NCBI GenBank assembly: GCA_963580455.1
Contig: OY756958.1
Coordinates: forward strand, 7,328,501-7,392,500
DNA: 64,000 nucleotides
Reading direction: 5' to 3'
DNA from: Euonymus europaeus
Taxonomy: Eukaryota; Streptophyta; Magnoliopsida; Celastrales; Celastraceae
Both the position numbers and the translations under genes were made by a program. Shown piece after piece: positions 35,779 through 46,356 of the stretch. Position 1 is the first letter of the stretch. Each line of letters starts with the position of its first letter. The notes below the pieces were generated by a model. That model searched no databases. It was not told the origin of the DNA and worked only from the letters and a program-made list of their open reading frames with translations.

Positions 35779-38225
35779 ATAGGCAAGAATTTGCTAGCAG
35801 TGATCCCCATAAAGCTGCACTTAAGAGCCTTGAGAATTCTGGATAGCCAACGAGTTTGAAGCACTTATCAATGTTGTGATTTGTCTTCTTACAATATCTA
35901 CAAAATAATTTTCCTTCTCAGTTGTGCTCTTCCTTTTGAAAGCTGGATTGAAGTTATTTCTGTTCGATACTTGCATAGCCACTGAATCCTGTAATTCATG
36001 GTGAACAGTAACTTGCTTCTTCTCAAGATGATTGACTACTAGTTTTCTCTCAACTTGATTTAGCTGGGAAAAGGCTTTGTCAACTAATAGGTATTAACAT
36101 ACCTATTGTTTTTGGTGATAATAACCCTATATTATCTCATTGGTATTATCATTTCGGTACATTTATCTATTGTCTTGGATTTTGATAGGCAATTGATAAT
36201 GCAGAACAAAAAGGTGGCAAATATGGGCAAGATGAGAGCAAGAATAAGCTTGCAAATTATTCTGGGCGTGATTTATACACGCCTAGGCGGTTCGGGCCAC
36301 GCACGGAACAAGGGTGAATACAAAAATTCAGGAAAACTGCGTTTTCTAGAGCAGCGCCTAGGCGCACTTCCTACACGCCTAGGCGCCCCTGCATGGGAAC
36401 TTTTATTTTGCGAAAGCCCTAAAAACTGGACACGGGAGACTTATCGAACGGTTGTTCCAGGGAGCGAAAAACAGAGGAAAGAAGGAGGATTCAAGGCTTG
36501 AAGGAGGGATTATTCATCTTGGCTTGTGTTTCTTCCAATTTTGGGTTCTACCAATATGTTTCTCTCTCTTTGCTTGTCTCTTTCTCTCTCTATGAGTAGC
36601 TAAACTCTTTATCACCAAGGCTAGGATGAAGCCTTGGGTTGAATGATGGTTGTATGAATTGATTTGTTTATATGTGAATCTTTTTGGGTATAAATCTTCG
36701 GTTTCTATGATTATTGTGGATTCTTCTTACTCTTTGTGCTTGATAACCACTTAGGGTTTTGAATGAATTTGTTTGATGGATTTTGTATATGGTGAAATAT
36801 CTATTTAATCATGCTTCTTGGGACCTAAGATTGCAATTGTTGTTTCCATTAGGTTTGGAACAAGTTTGTATGAATCCTATTTCCATTGAGCTTTCATGAA
36901 TTCTTATGCATGTCTAGACCAATGAGATGGCTAGAAATGTTGATAGGAACCTCCAACCTAGACCAATAAGATGGCTAGTAATTGATATGAGGGGAATTGG
37001 CTTGAGTGCGCTAAAACCGACTTAGGTACGGATTCGTTATACCCGGATTGATAAATGTGTGAGTGAATTGGTTGTGTTTGCACATCATTGACCCTTGGTG
37101 GATTTCGAAGTCTTGGTGCTTCATTCTTCTACTTGAATTCATTGCATTAGTATAACTTTCCTAGTGATAAATTGCATTAGCATTTGCATTCTTCAATATA
37201 AAAATTCCAAAAACACTTTACTTTTCTTGCATGCATTCTTATTAAATTGTGAACCCAATCAACTTGAGCGGAACATTAATTTCTTGCATTGTTCATAAAT
37301 ATATACAAATAAACATTTGGATCAATTATAACTCTGTCTCTGTGGATACGATCTCTACTGACTACTTGTGCTATCCCTTCGACTAGTGCACTTGCTAGTA
37401 GGGTATTTTAAACCCAACATCAACTTCAGGAAGTGGCTCCATCATTAGAATCTGATTTGTTACATGCTCAAAAACATCATTCAAACCCATGAGGAATTGC
37501 AGCAATTTATATTTGTTTTTTTGAACTAGAGTAATCCTCCAGGCTCTACAAGAACATCCACCACATTTGCATATAGCAGATTCCCTATTTTGGTACAATT
37601 CATCCCATAAAGCTTTAATTTTTGCATAATATTCAGTAATAGAAGAATTACCCTGTTTGATGTTTGAGATGGCTCTCATGATCTCGCAATCCCTGGTTGG
37701 ATTTGATGCAGAATATCTCATCTTCAAGTCCATCCAAAGCTCATGTGAAGTCCTTGTAGTAGATACACTAACCAGTATATCTTGAGGGAGACAATTTGAG
37801 ATCTAGTTTTTCACCAGACTATCAACTTGTACCCAATCTTGGAAGTTCGAGTGACTCTCATGAGGTGTGGCCAAGGTTCCATCTGCAAAAACCATTTTGT
37901 TCCTAGCTTTGAGGGCACTCTCAAGTTGAGTTTTCCAAAGATGGAAGTTTGCACCAGTTAAGATCATTGGGATAAGATTGGAAGTGAAATCAGCCTATGT
38001 GAGAAAATAACGGTTTCTAAATGGATTGAAATTCTGTCTCATGACTAGTTTATGATTTTCAATTGAGAGTTTGATTCGAATTAAACGCAAATTGCATGTT
38101 TGTGTTGGGAAGTTGTTGTGTTTGGATTCAAAGATTTTGTGTTTTGATCACCCGATCCAAACATTGAAACATTTGGATCAACACAATTGGGGTTTTTATT
38201 TCCCGATCTGAACTTTGTTGCCATC
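35779..38225 (-). pseudogene. Copia gag, split in two by a solo LTR
   Basis: The N-terminus starts near 38224 (MATKFRSGNKNPN). The UBN2-type core follows: L-T-G-A-N-F-H-L-W, M-V-F-A-D-G-T-L and H-E-L-W-M-D-L-K-M-R-Y-S (37733 on), then a gag tail with L-L-Q-F-L-M-G-L-N-D and I-L-M-M-E-P-L-P-E-V-D at 37425. The same gag resumes at 36079 with K-A-F-S-Q-L-N-Q-V-E-R-K and runs to about 35800. Several stops are present upstream of 37733. Confidence 0.8.
36085..37419 (+). mobile_element. Solo LTR (Athila/Tat type) inside the Copia gag
   Basis: 1335 bp flanked by a perfect 5-bp duplication TCAAC (36080-36084 and 37420-37424), exactly where the Copia gag is interrupted. It ends ..TTTTAAACCCAACA, after GATACGATCTC and AGTGCACTTGCTAGTAGGG, the U5 layout typical of Athila/Tat LTRs. 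GCCTAGGCG motifs occur at 36288, 36356 and 36388. It starts TAATAGG rather than TG, probably a point change. It has no internal genes. Confidence 0.8.
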
Positions 38226-38238
38226 AACTCCGATACCA

Positions 38239-38505
38239 TATAAAACTTCAGAGTAAAGAAGATGTAGCTAGAATTCTTGATTTCGTGAAGAGATATCACA
38301 GAGAGATTGAATCAGAAGAACTACCTAGACAAAGAACTTAGCAGGAATATATAAGACACACGTATAGCACACGTGCCACAACGGTCCTCTATCAATTCAA
38401 CAATGGTAACAAATTGAAACGTTGTCGTGCCACAAGAGATGAAATGACATCGTCCAACTTACCCAAAATAAAGAAAATAATCTAACATTTGACAGAGACA
38501 TAACA
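38239..38505 (-). repeat. Copia 5' LTR
   Basis: Minus strand TGTTATGTCTCTGTC.. to ..GAAGTTTTATA, followed by the primer site. The end has lost the usual CA. Confidence 0.85.
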
Positions 38506-39620
38506 CCCCCGCCAATCCCCGCCACTTCTTGGGTGGTCGACAATTGCATTCGTCCTTTTTGATGTTGTTCTTGAGTATCTCTATCTCTTCACTCATAGAC
38601 TTTAACTCCCTCCTTCGGATTGATATTGTACCCATGTAGCAAATCATGGATTTCGAAATACATAAAGGCTTGTGAAGGGTATAGTTAGAAACATTTTGAC
38701 ATATATGAAGATAAATTAATCCATGACAAAGATGCGTGGTTCTTTTAACAAGATAAACTAATCAAAGTTCAATAGTGCTTAACTAGAAAATTTGTCTTGT
38801 CAAGAACCCAAATCCCCCTAAAGCAAGAATGACAACATTGACAGCCAAATTTCAAATACCAAAGCAAGAATATCAATACCCGTAGCAACCATCAAACCAA
38901 GATGGCATCTCTTTTTCATTCCCTCTCCTCTATGAGTTGCATTTACATGATCACAATGGAAAAACAAAAACAAATGAGTTGAAGTATACATGTAGCCAAA
39001 GTAAAATTGAATTTGCAAGCATGAGCATACATAAATAAATAAACAAAGTACATTTTGTTAAAAGTTACAATAGGAGAAGAATAAGTATGTTCCTATGGTT
39101 AGCTAAACTATTTTAGCTGCAACTCAATTAAAGTTCAAAAAATAATAGCGCACACAAAAATATTGCAACAAAATTCTTTTGAAGCCCAAAATCTAACCTC
39201 GACACTTGATGAAGGTGTCCACACATTCTTGATAAAGCATAAACGCATCTCATGTCGTGAGTTGTGTTTAATTGAATTTTTGGATAAAAAAAATAATATT
39301 TGCTTTAAATAACAAGAACACACTTAACATTATATTGTCAAAAACAAAGACTTATCAAAGAAAATTTTAAAAGATAGCATAAAAAATAACACACGTAATC
39401 CGCATTTTTCTCCCACAGAAACAAAATAGTATTCAATCATATATGGAAAAAGATGTTATGTAATATAAATGTATCACACAAACCTACTCATAGCTTTGAG
39501 CCTCTTGATCATTTTGGACACCTCTACAAAATGATGTTCAATCACCGAGGCAGCCGAGCTTGACAAAAACTCCTAGAATGTATCAACACATGAACCCCTC
39601 AAGTCGTGTAAAAATTGTAT
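38506..39620 (-). other. Unrecognised minus-strand exon-like pieces
   Basis: 38647-38459 encodes EEIEILKNNIKKDEC..PPKKW. 39250-39190 reads A-L-Y-Q-E-C-V-D-T-F-I-K-C. 39620-39478 repeats the 31.4-kb block HFVEVSKMIKRLKAMS. These could be exons of one unknown gene copied on both sides of the Copia insertion, or a transposon-captured fragment. No start or splice pattern could be fixed. Confidence 0.35.
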
Positions 39621-39639
39621 TGAACAAACAAGGCCTCAG

Positions 39640-41361
39640 GCCATTGACTAGCATACAATCCACAATACCTTGGCAAGGCCCCAGGTCATCTAATGGTATG
39701 CATTCTACATAATCAATCAAGTCATACAACACAAATTGAAAGGGTATTCAAGCATACATATCAAAAGAACACAAGTTCTCAAACCAGCCTGGCAGTCCTG
39801 ATCACATGATGCACCCTCCCGACCGATCATATATCTATGCCGAGTAGGTGTAACAAGCATGTCTTAGAATCATATAATTAAATAATATAATACTTAAATA
39901 ATGGAAAGTAAACCCACTACAACTCCACTATCTATCCCTAGTTGGCCCTCCATGTCCTTGACACTTTTGCAGATTCGCATCACTGGTATCAGAACCAGAC
40001 TCATCTATTGGAAAGAAAGAAAGGTAAAAAATTAGAAGATGGCCCTGAAGCAGAATAATAATCTACATTTAGTCTGAAATATTCCAAGGGAAGTATCATG
40101 CAACAATATATCATTTACGATGTGAACATAAAACATCGATCACATATCAAGCTAGCCTCTCTCTCAACAATCTATAGTACATTGGGAGCCTAGCTCACAA
40201 TATACATCCTACCAAAGAGAGGTTTACTTGCTTTCATGGTCATCACCACACCCACACAAGATCTAGACATGGTCTAGCATCAGCCCATCGAGATCTCCGT
40301 GAGTTGCCTCGTATGGAAGCCACATGGTCCCGCATTAATTCCTTGACACCCGACTATCCTTACGTTTGACTTTGATATCCAAGAAGAAATGAAGATCACC
40401 AAGATCTTTCATGGCGAAGTGCGTACCCAGTCGCTGAATGAAAGAAAGGAGATGAGAGGAGCCCTAAAGAGGAAAGGGCCAAGAAGGTAGTCCTGAGAAA
40501 GATTATGCTGCGAACTGCTCTGTGGCTGGACAAAAGAGAGGTCAACAACGACAATGATAGGAGACTGACCCATATACGTGCGAGGTTTGGAACCCGACAT
40601 ATGCCTACCAATCAACCTAAAGGTCTACGAGCCCATACTCGCACACCCAATGCAATCTCTAAAGCATAAAAAGGAGATATGCCTCGATATATATATAATC
40701 AAGATTAAATCATGCTCAATATAAGACCGAACATGTAAACTGGTATGCATTCAACAAATTAGAGATATCATGAATTGATTCAAGATTCATTCTTCCTTCC
40801 TTAGAAAAAAATTAAGGCAATAACACAAATATGAATGACCAATAAAGAAATCAAATGCTCTTTAGAAAATGAAATCACAAATGAAAAGAAGTGGGTATGA
40901 AATTCCTCTCCTCGTATCCAAGCAAAAGCACAAAATCAAAAATTTCCCAAATCCTAGGATTTCGGTTCCAAACCTAACATATGGCAAACCAAATATCACC
41001 ATATCACATCTCAACATAGATCAAACCAAAATTATAAAGAAACTCATCTTTCTCCCTCTAAAATTTCTCCCAAAAGCTAAATCTCAACCCAAACAAACCG
41101 TTACTTCAAATCAACAATGGAACCTAGTAATATAACCATAATCAAGTTTAGAATCAACTTTTATAAGCATTTAACCCAACCAAATAAATATTTCTACAAA
41201 TCTAACAAAAAACCTAATTTTTCCAAGACCTAGAACAACTTACCAAAAGGTTGAAATCCTTGAAGAATCTTGTCCACCTTGTCTAGATGCTCAAGAATCT
41301 ACCCAAAACCAAGCACAATCCTCCAAGAATCACCTTTCTCTCTCTAGCCCTCTCTCTCTGT
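39640..41361 (+). repeat. Gypsy LTR-like sequence, cut by the next LTR
   Basis: AT-rich, ends in CTCTCTCTCT like the LTR at 2675 (4430-4445), and is then interrupted by the TGTAACACCC start at 41362. No gene. Confidence 0.45.
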
Positions 41362-43275
41362 AACACCCATACCCAAATTATAGTGGAAATTTTAGGAAAT
41401 TTAGATTGGTGTATATTACGAGGAAATTAGAACAAAATTAGAACCGATATAGAAGAAAACCTAAATAGGGTCCAAGTAATTTTAATAAATTATATAAGGA
41501 AAATAAAATTTAAGAGAGCAAAAATCGCTTGAATTGGAGTTGAGATGAATTTACTATGAATTATGTAAGTTAAATACAAAAATATAATAATAAATATGAT
41601 AATGGTAAGCCTGTAAATACATATAGGTATTACCGTGTAAATAGAGTGAAAAGGAAAGGACACAATCGTAAAATACTGACTAAAATATTAAAAATATATA
41701 AATATTATAATTTGGCACACGAACTAAGACGAACCCTAGGCAGCCCTTGAAGGAGAAGACGGTAGTGACGAAAATCATTTTGATGGAACGAGCGGAGATC
41801 CTTGATTTTGTTGACATCGGAAGAAAGGGCTTGCCGAGAGGAGTTCAGAGACATTAATTTTGGATCCATACATTAATTTGCGATCCAGCGGAGTGACGGT
41901 TAGGGAGTAAGGGTGGAGGGAGTGTCCAGTGCCGCCCTCTATTCTTCTAAAATCCACCCCATTCCGGCTACTTCTCAGGTAACGTACACCGGAGAATTAC
42001 TCCCCTTGTCAAACTCGACCCAACTGTGCCACCACAATCCCTATTTGAGCCACGGTGTTGGTTGCCCAACATCAACACCCAGTCACCCATAGGTCTGTTA
42101 GACCTGTGCGGGTGGAGAAAGATGCAGTCTCAGGTCGACCCGAGCCGATAACTATGGAATAGATTCGGTCTAGGTCCAAATGACCTAGACCCACCTAGTT
42201 TGACCCTTAGTTTAAAATAATGATTTTATAAATAAATGTGAATTAATGGATTGGTATATTATTATGAATTTCAGGAACAATTACACCCAATTGAGATACC
42301 AAAATTTAGATGAGTAAGTAATATTCAACTTTGTTACGGAACAATGTGAGGAATGATTGGTTTATGTTATAACTGTGTAGAATGTGCTATATGTTTATGT
42401 TGGTTGTCTGTCTATGATGTTTGATCTACCATATGATGATTCAACTGTATTATGGAATACTCTGATGGATGTTTTGTTCATGCTAAATCTGTATAGAATG
42501 TATGGTTGGATTCTAATGCTTATGGAGGTAACGTTTACTATTTGGTCTACATGAAACATGACATATCATGACATACACGACATGCACATTATGAAAAATG
42601 TTTTTTTCAAACCTGGTACAACTGCTATAGGGAGGGTATATTGGAAAATGAAGGTTAATGTTATATTGACTGGAAAATGAAAATGTTTACTGACTGGAAA
42701 GTATTATTCGGTAAAACATTTAATTAAAGAAAAATCTCGACCGATTGCTTTGCAGCAGTTTATATAGGTTAAGGGGCCAAGTATTGGAAAAAAAAATTAA
42801 ATGCTTGACTGTTTTGTAAAGACGATGTTCACGTGCATTCACGCATAAGTATTACTTGTTGGGCTTTAGCTCACTATGTTCCATCATGCAGGTCATGATG
42901 TTCTTGATGATTATGCTAACTTAGTCGTTGATGGTGTCACTGTGGATCCTTGGTGATGATGCTCTGGTGACAGAGGCAGAGTCCTATTTAATTTACCTCA
43001 TTGCAAGTTTTAGGTTAATTCAATTTATTGGATTTTAGGTTTCGGGAAGACTTGAGTAAAGTATGACATTGCGATCAAGATATTCATGGATGTTAAATGA
43101 CTCATTAATAGTGTTATTATTATGTAGTTGATTTATTGATGTTTAAGTAGCGTATTAATTAACTTAGAGTTGTATAAATTGTATATGATAGATAAATATG
43201 GTAAATGTTAATTTATAGCAGTAGCGTTCTGGCTTGTGGACCCGCATATTCGGGTATCATGGGATGGGGAGTTAC
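41362..43275 (+). repeat. Gypsy LTR with following primer site
   Basis: Starts TGTAACACCCATACCC and ends GGGATGGGGAGTTACA, roughly inverted ends as in Tekay/Del-type LTRs. GATGGTATCAGAGGACAACG (43276-43295) follows as a tRNA-Met primer site. No gag or pol lies downstream, so only the 5' LTR and a short leader remain. Confidence 0.75.
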
Positions 43276-43559
43276 AGATGGTATCAGAGGACAACGGTCT
43301 TTTAAAATAAAATGATTAAAAAAAATTAAATTAATAAATATATAAATAAATAAGAGTATGTATATAAAATTATGAACTTTTAGGGAAGTTACATGAGCAT
43401 CAAAGATCGCACGACCATCAACAAGTAAGTGATTTAAATTTAATTTTTTTTGCTCTATTATGAATGTTTAGCTATTTGTGTATATTTCCTGGAATACGTA
43501 TTTGTGCAGACATCGTTCCATTTTGATGTTTTCCTCAAACAGCTGCATCATATGAATCG

Positions 43560-43790
43560 TTTGTTATCATCAACACAAACGATTCTATCAATTCATTTGT
43601 TTTGCGATTCTCCACTTGATTCGTATAATTTTATCTTAAAGTCAAATCGAATCGCGAATCAACACGAACGATTCTATCAATTCATTTGCTTTGCGATTCT
43701 ATCAATTCATTTTCTTTGCGATTCTCCACTTGATTCGTATCATTTTATCTTAAAGTCAAATCGAATCACGAATCGTATGATCCTAACACC
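43560..43790. repeat. Tandem repeat of about 110 bp with inner repeats
   Basis: Two copies of ATTCTATCAATTCATTTG..GATTCTCCACTTGATTCGTAT..TCAAATCGAATC (43568-43660 and 43672-43770), with an extra 27-bp inner copy of TTTGCGATTCTATCAATTC near 43685. Confidence 0.8.
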
Positions 43791-43799
43791 ATGCATGTA

Positions 43800-45395
43800 A
43801 ATGATTCTTGCTACACAAAGTAGCAACCTTAATTTACATAACAAAAAAGAATTTGATGTAAATGATTCTTGCTTCCACTACAAGGGAAGCAATAAGGCAT
43901 AAAAAACAGAGAATTTTCAAATGACAATTCTGAAATTATGACTATGCCCCGTCATATTGGATATTTTCGCTCATACATTACTCAACCAACAAATTGAAAA
44001 GACGAAACATTAAATTCATAAAGCCTCCTAACAGGTACATTGAGAACATCATCTCAAACTCTGACTAACAAGACCAAGGCAAAGAGTTAGGAGGATAAAT
44101 TTAGTTCTTCTCATAGTTGAGGTACTGAATATTGAATTCCCCAACTAGATTAAAGACTTAAAGCAAATTACAATCTTTGAAGATCTGATCAACAAAATAT
44201 ATTGAAGAGAGCCACTAACAAACCTAAAAGTTCAACAACTGTCAAAGATATGAACCCAACATGAATCTTTTCATGGAAACAGGCCAAATCCTTTTCCCTG
44301 TATATCAGTGGAAGCAACAAAAACTGCTAACAGTTTATAACCAAGAAAATAGATCGGAGACTGGAATTCCCAGGTATTACCCAGAAATTTTTTTTTGCCA
44401 TGAGAAACACGCATCTGAAATACTCCTAAAAACCCATAAAATCAAGTATAAGACGGGAGAAAATGAGAAGTAGCAATAAGATACTAATGTGCCATATTAT
44501 CAAATCGCGCTTTCGACCGACAAATCCAACTATAAAAGAAAACTAACTAGCTGCACAGAAATAACTAACACTCACTGTTAACTATGACATTCAATTCAAC
44601 TAGCAGCAAGATAAACCTATTATTTGAAATATAAAAGAAAGAAGGGTAGCAGACAATAAGTAGAGAAATGTGTCTGATTGTGACCGTTTGAGGGGAACAC
44701 TTCTAGTGATTTTATTGGTGTAAGCTAATATCTAGCTCTTTCTTAAGAGAGAGGAGGTTGGGTTTTGGGAAGAATGCCGTTTTGGGAGGTCCCATGCTCC
44801 TCAAAAGCAAGCTAGGGATTGCAATTTACTTTCATCTCCTCTGTAATTTCAGTTTCAACTACAAATATCAGTTCTAGAACCTGTTCAGCATCATATGAAA
44901 GGATATAAGGATGAGAATTCATACAATATTGAAGGTAAAAAAACACTAACAACCAAGTTCTTAACAGAGCCACCATTGAATGACTGGGGACAAATGATAA
45001 TTTTAATCTAAATGATACACCTTGTAGACTAATTGCAGTCACTCACTACAGCTCGTTATATGCAATTGGGAACAACATCCCAACTTCTGATTACTCAAGT
45101 TTGTTAATCAAAGGTTAACAACAAGCTGATCGAGTGCAGAAAGTTACAGACACAAAAGTTCATTCTTAAACAGAAGGGAACAATAAAGAGTAAAGGGCTT
45201 CATTTCTCCATTGTCATAGATAAGTTTCCCCCTTCCCACAATGTCAGCTATAACATGATTCCATAAAAAATAACCAAATTATGGTGAACTCTTGATTAAT
45301 TATGATCCTTTAATCAGTATAAAAAAATCGCTACAAATAGTATGAGCAACCAATTACTTTATTTTCTGAGAAAAAGAAATAAAAACCGACCCTTC
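43800..45395. other. Gene-poor stretch downstream of the GCK gene
   Basis: AT-rich, no domain in any frame. The part next to 45395 must include the 3' UTR of the GCK-domain gene. Confidence 0.5.
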
Positions 45396-45992
45396 TCATT
45401 TATCGCTCGAATCTGGCAGATTCAAGGGCTCCTCCGTCTTCTCATTCTCTGCCACATTTCTGTCTGCTTTCTTCTCATTCTCTAATTCCTTCTCGTTCTT
45501 CTCCTTCTCCATTTCCATCTTGGCCTTCTCCTCAGCTGCCTTCGATCCCATCAAAATGGGCGCATAGTAATCCGCGTGAGCCTCCATACACTTAGTCAAG
45601 GCCTCGGTAACCTGGAAACACTTGTCCACAATGTCCTCCTTCTTCTTTTCCGCCTCTTCAATGCAATTCTCCCACGCCATAAAGCTCTCTCTGCAACCCC
45701 CTGCCTTCATGAACAAACAAAATCCACATTCTCCTTCCTCTTCTCCTTCCCCTCCTTCTCCTTCTCCTTCTCCTTCTCCTTCTCGTTCTTGATCCTTCGA
45801 TTCCAGTGAATCTTGTACGGATTTATTTTTAACTGATGAATCCGACGGTATTGGTGATTCTAGGGTTTCGGCCTGAGGATCCGGAGAGGACATTATAGAA
45901 TTCAAAGTCTCTGGCGGCGGCGGATTGGGTCGGTGATAATCGGTTGTTCTGATGGAAGAAACCCCGTAAAACCCTTTCACAGGTCCAAGCAT
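45396..45992 (-). CDS. GCK domain-containing protein
   Basis: The single open frame gives 198 residues. The N-terminal 80 residues are disordered and end in an acidic Gly-Glu run (about 72-86) encoded by a CTTCTC repeat. The GCK domain (about 86-160) has C89, C92, C100, C110, C125 and C135, with GECGFCLFMKAGGC, MAWENCIEEAE and TKCMEAHADYY. A charged Glu/Lys C-terminus follows. GCK is a plant domain of unknown biochemical role. The start is open. ATG at 45992 is only about 30 bases from a TATA-like run (46015-46035), so transcription may begin at or past it. The in-frame ATG at 45893 (MSSPDPQ) is then a good alternative. The gene points away from VPS38 across a 364-bp gap. Confidence 0.9.
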   Translation of the reverse strand: MLGPVKGFYGVSSIRTTDYHRPNPPPPETLNSIMSSPDPQAETLESPIPSDSSVKNKSVQDSLESKDQEREGEGEGEGEGGEGEEEGECGFCLFMKAGGCRESFMAWENCIEEAEKKKEDIVDKCFQVTEALTKCMEAHADYYAPILMGSKAAEEKAKMEMEKEKNEKELENEKKADRNVAENEKTEEPLNLPDSSDK

Positions 45993-46356
45993 CCCGACAA
46001 AGTAATGGCAGTTTAATATATATATTATATTTTAAAATAAAGCGGAGCAAATGACCAAAACACCCTTACCACAGCTTCACGAATCACGAGTCTCCTCTTG
46101 TTTTCTTGATTTCGCATTTGCACAATTAAACCATCATCAACAGAAAGAGGAATGCTCGAAAGTTTTCCCGAGAAAATCTAATCCCGTAGAAGAGGATTTT
46201 TTTCAAGTGTGGGGAATCAAGTTAATACAATACTCAAACTGAAAGAGAAGTTATGGCTTGGTGATACCGAAACCCTAATTGTTGTCATCAGGACGATGAG
46301 GTCGAGCCACGACCTCTTCTTGAACTCACGAATCGCTCTATCCTCCTCGAGTTTTG
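45993..46356. promoter_or_regulatory. Shared divergent promoter, GCK gene and VPS38
   Basis: The whole gap between the two start codons is 364 bp. A TATA-like run (TATATATTATATTTTAAAAT, 46018-46037) is well placed for the minus-strand gene. No clear TATA box precedes VPS38. An ATG at 46296 opens a frame that runs past the VPS38 start in another phase to 46490, so it might reduce VPS38 translation if it is in the mRNA. Confidence 0.6.

Larger units (their letters stand above)
32462..38505 (-). mobile_element. Copia retrotransposon with both LTRs, split by a solo LTR
   Basis: LTRs of about 252 and 267 bp lie at 32462-32713 and 38239-38505, both starting TGTTA(T/G)GT on the minus strand. A primer site, TGGTATCGGAGTTG, lies at 38225-38238. 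A purine tract (AAAGGGGG, rc of 32714-32721) adjoins the 3' LTR. The flanks TCCCC (32457-32461) and CCCCC (38506-38510) are compatible with a 5-bp duplication. Gag-pol reads on the minus strand in the Copia order protease, integrase, RT, RNase H. Confidence 0.9.

Noticed and set aside
45576..45809. Plus-strand Ser/Phe-rich ORF
   Set aside because: It is the opposite strand of the GCK gene's acidic repeat.
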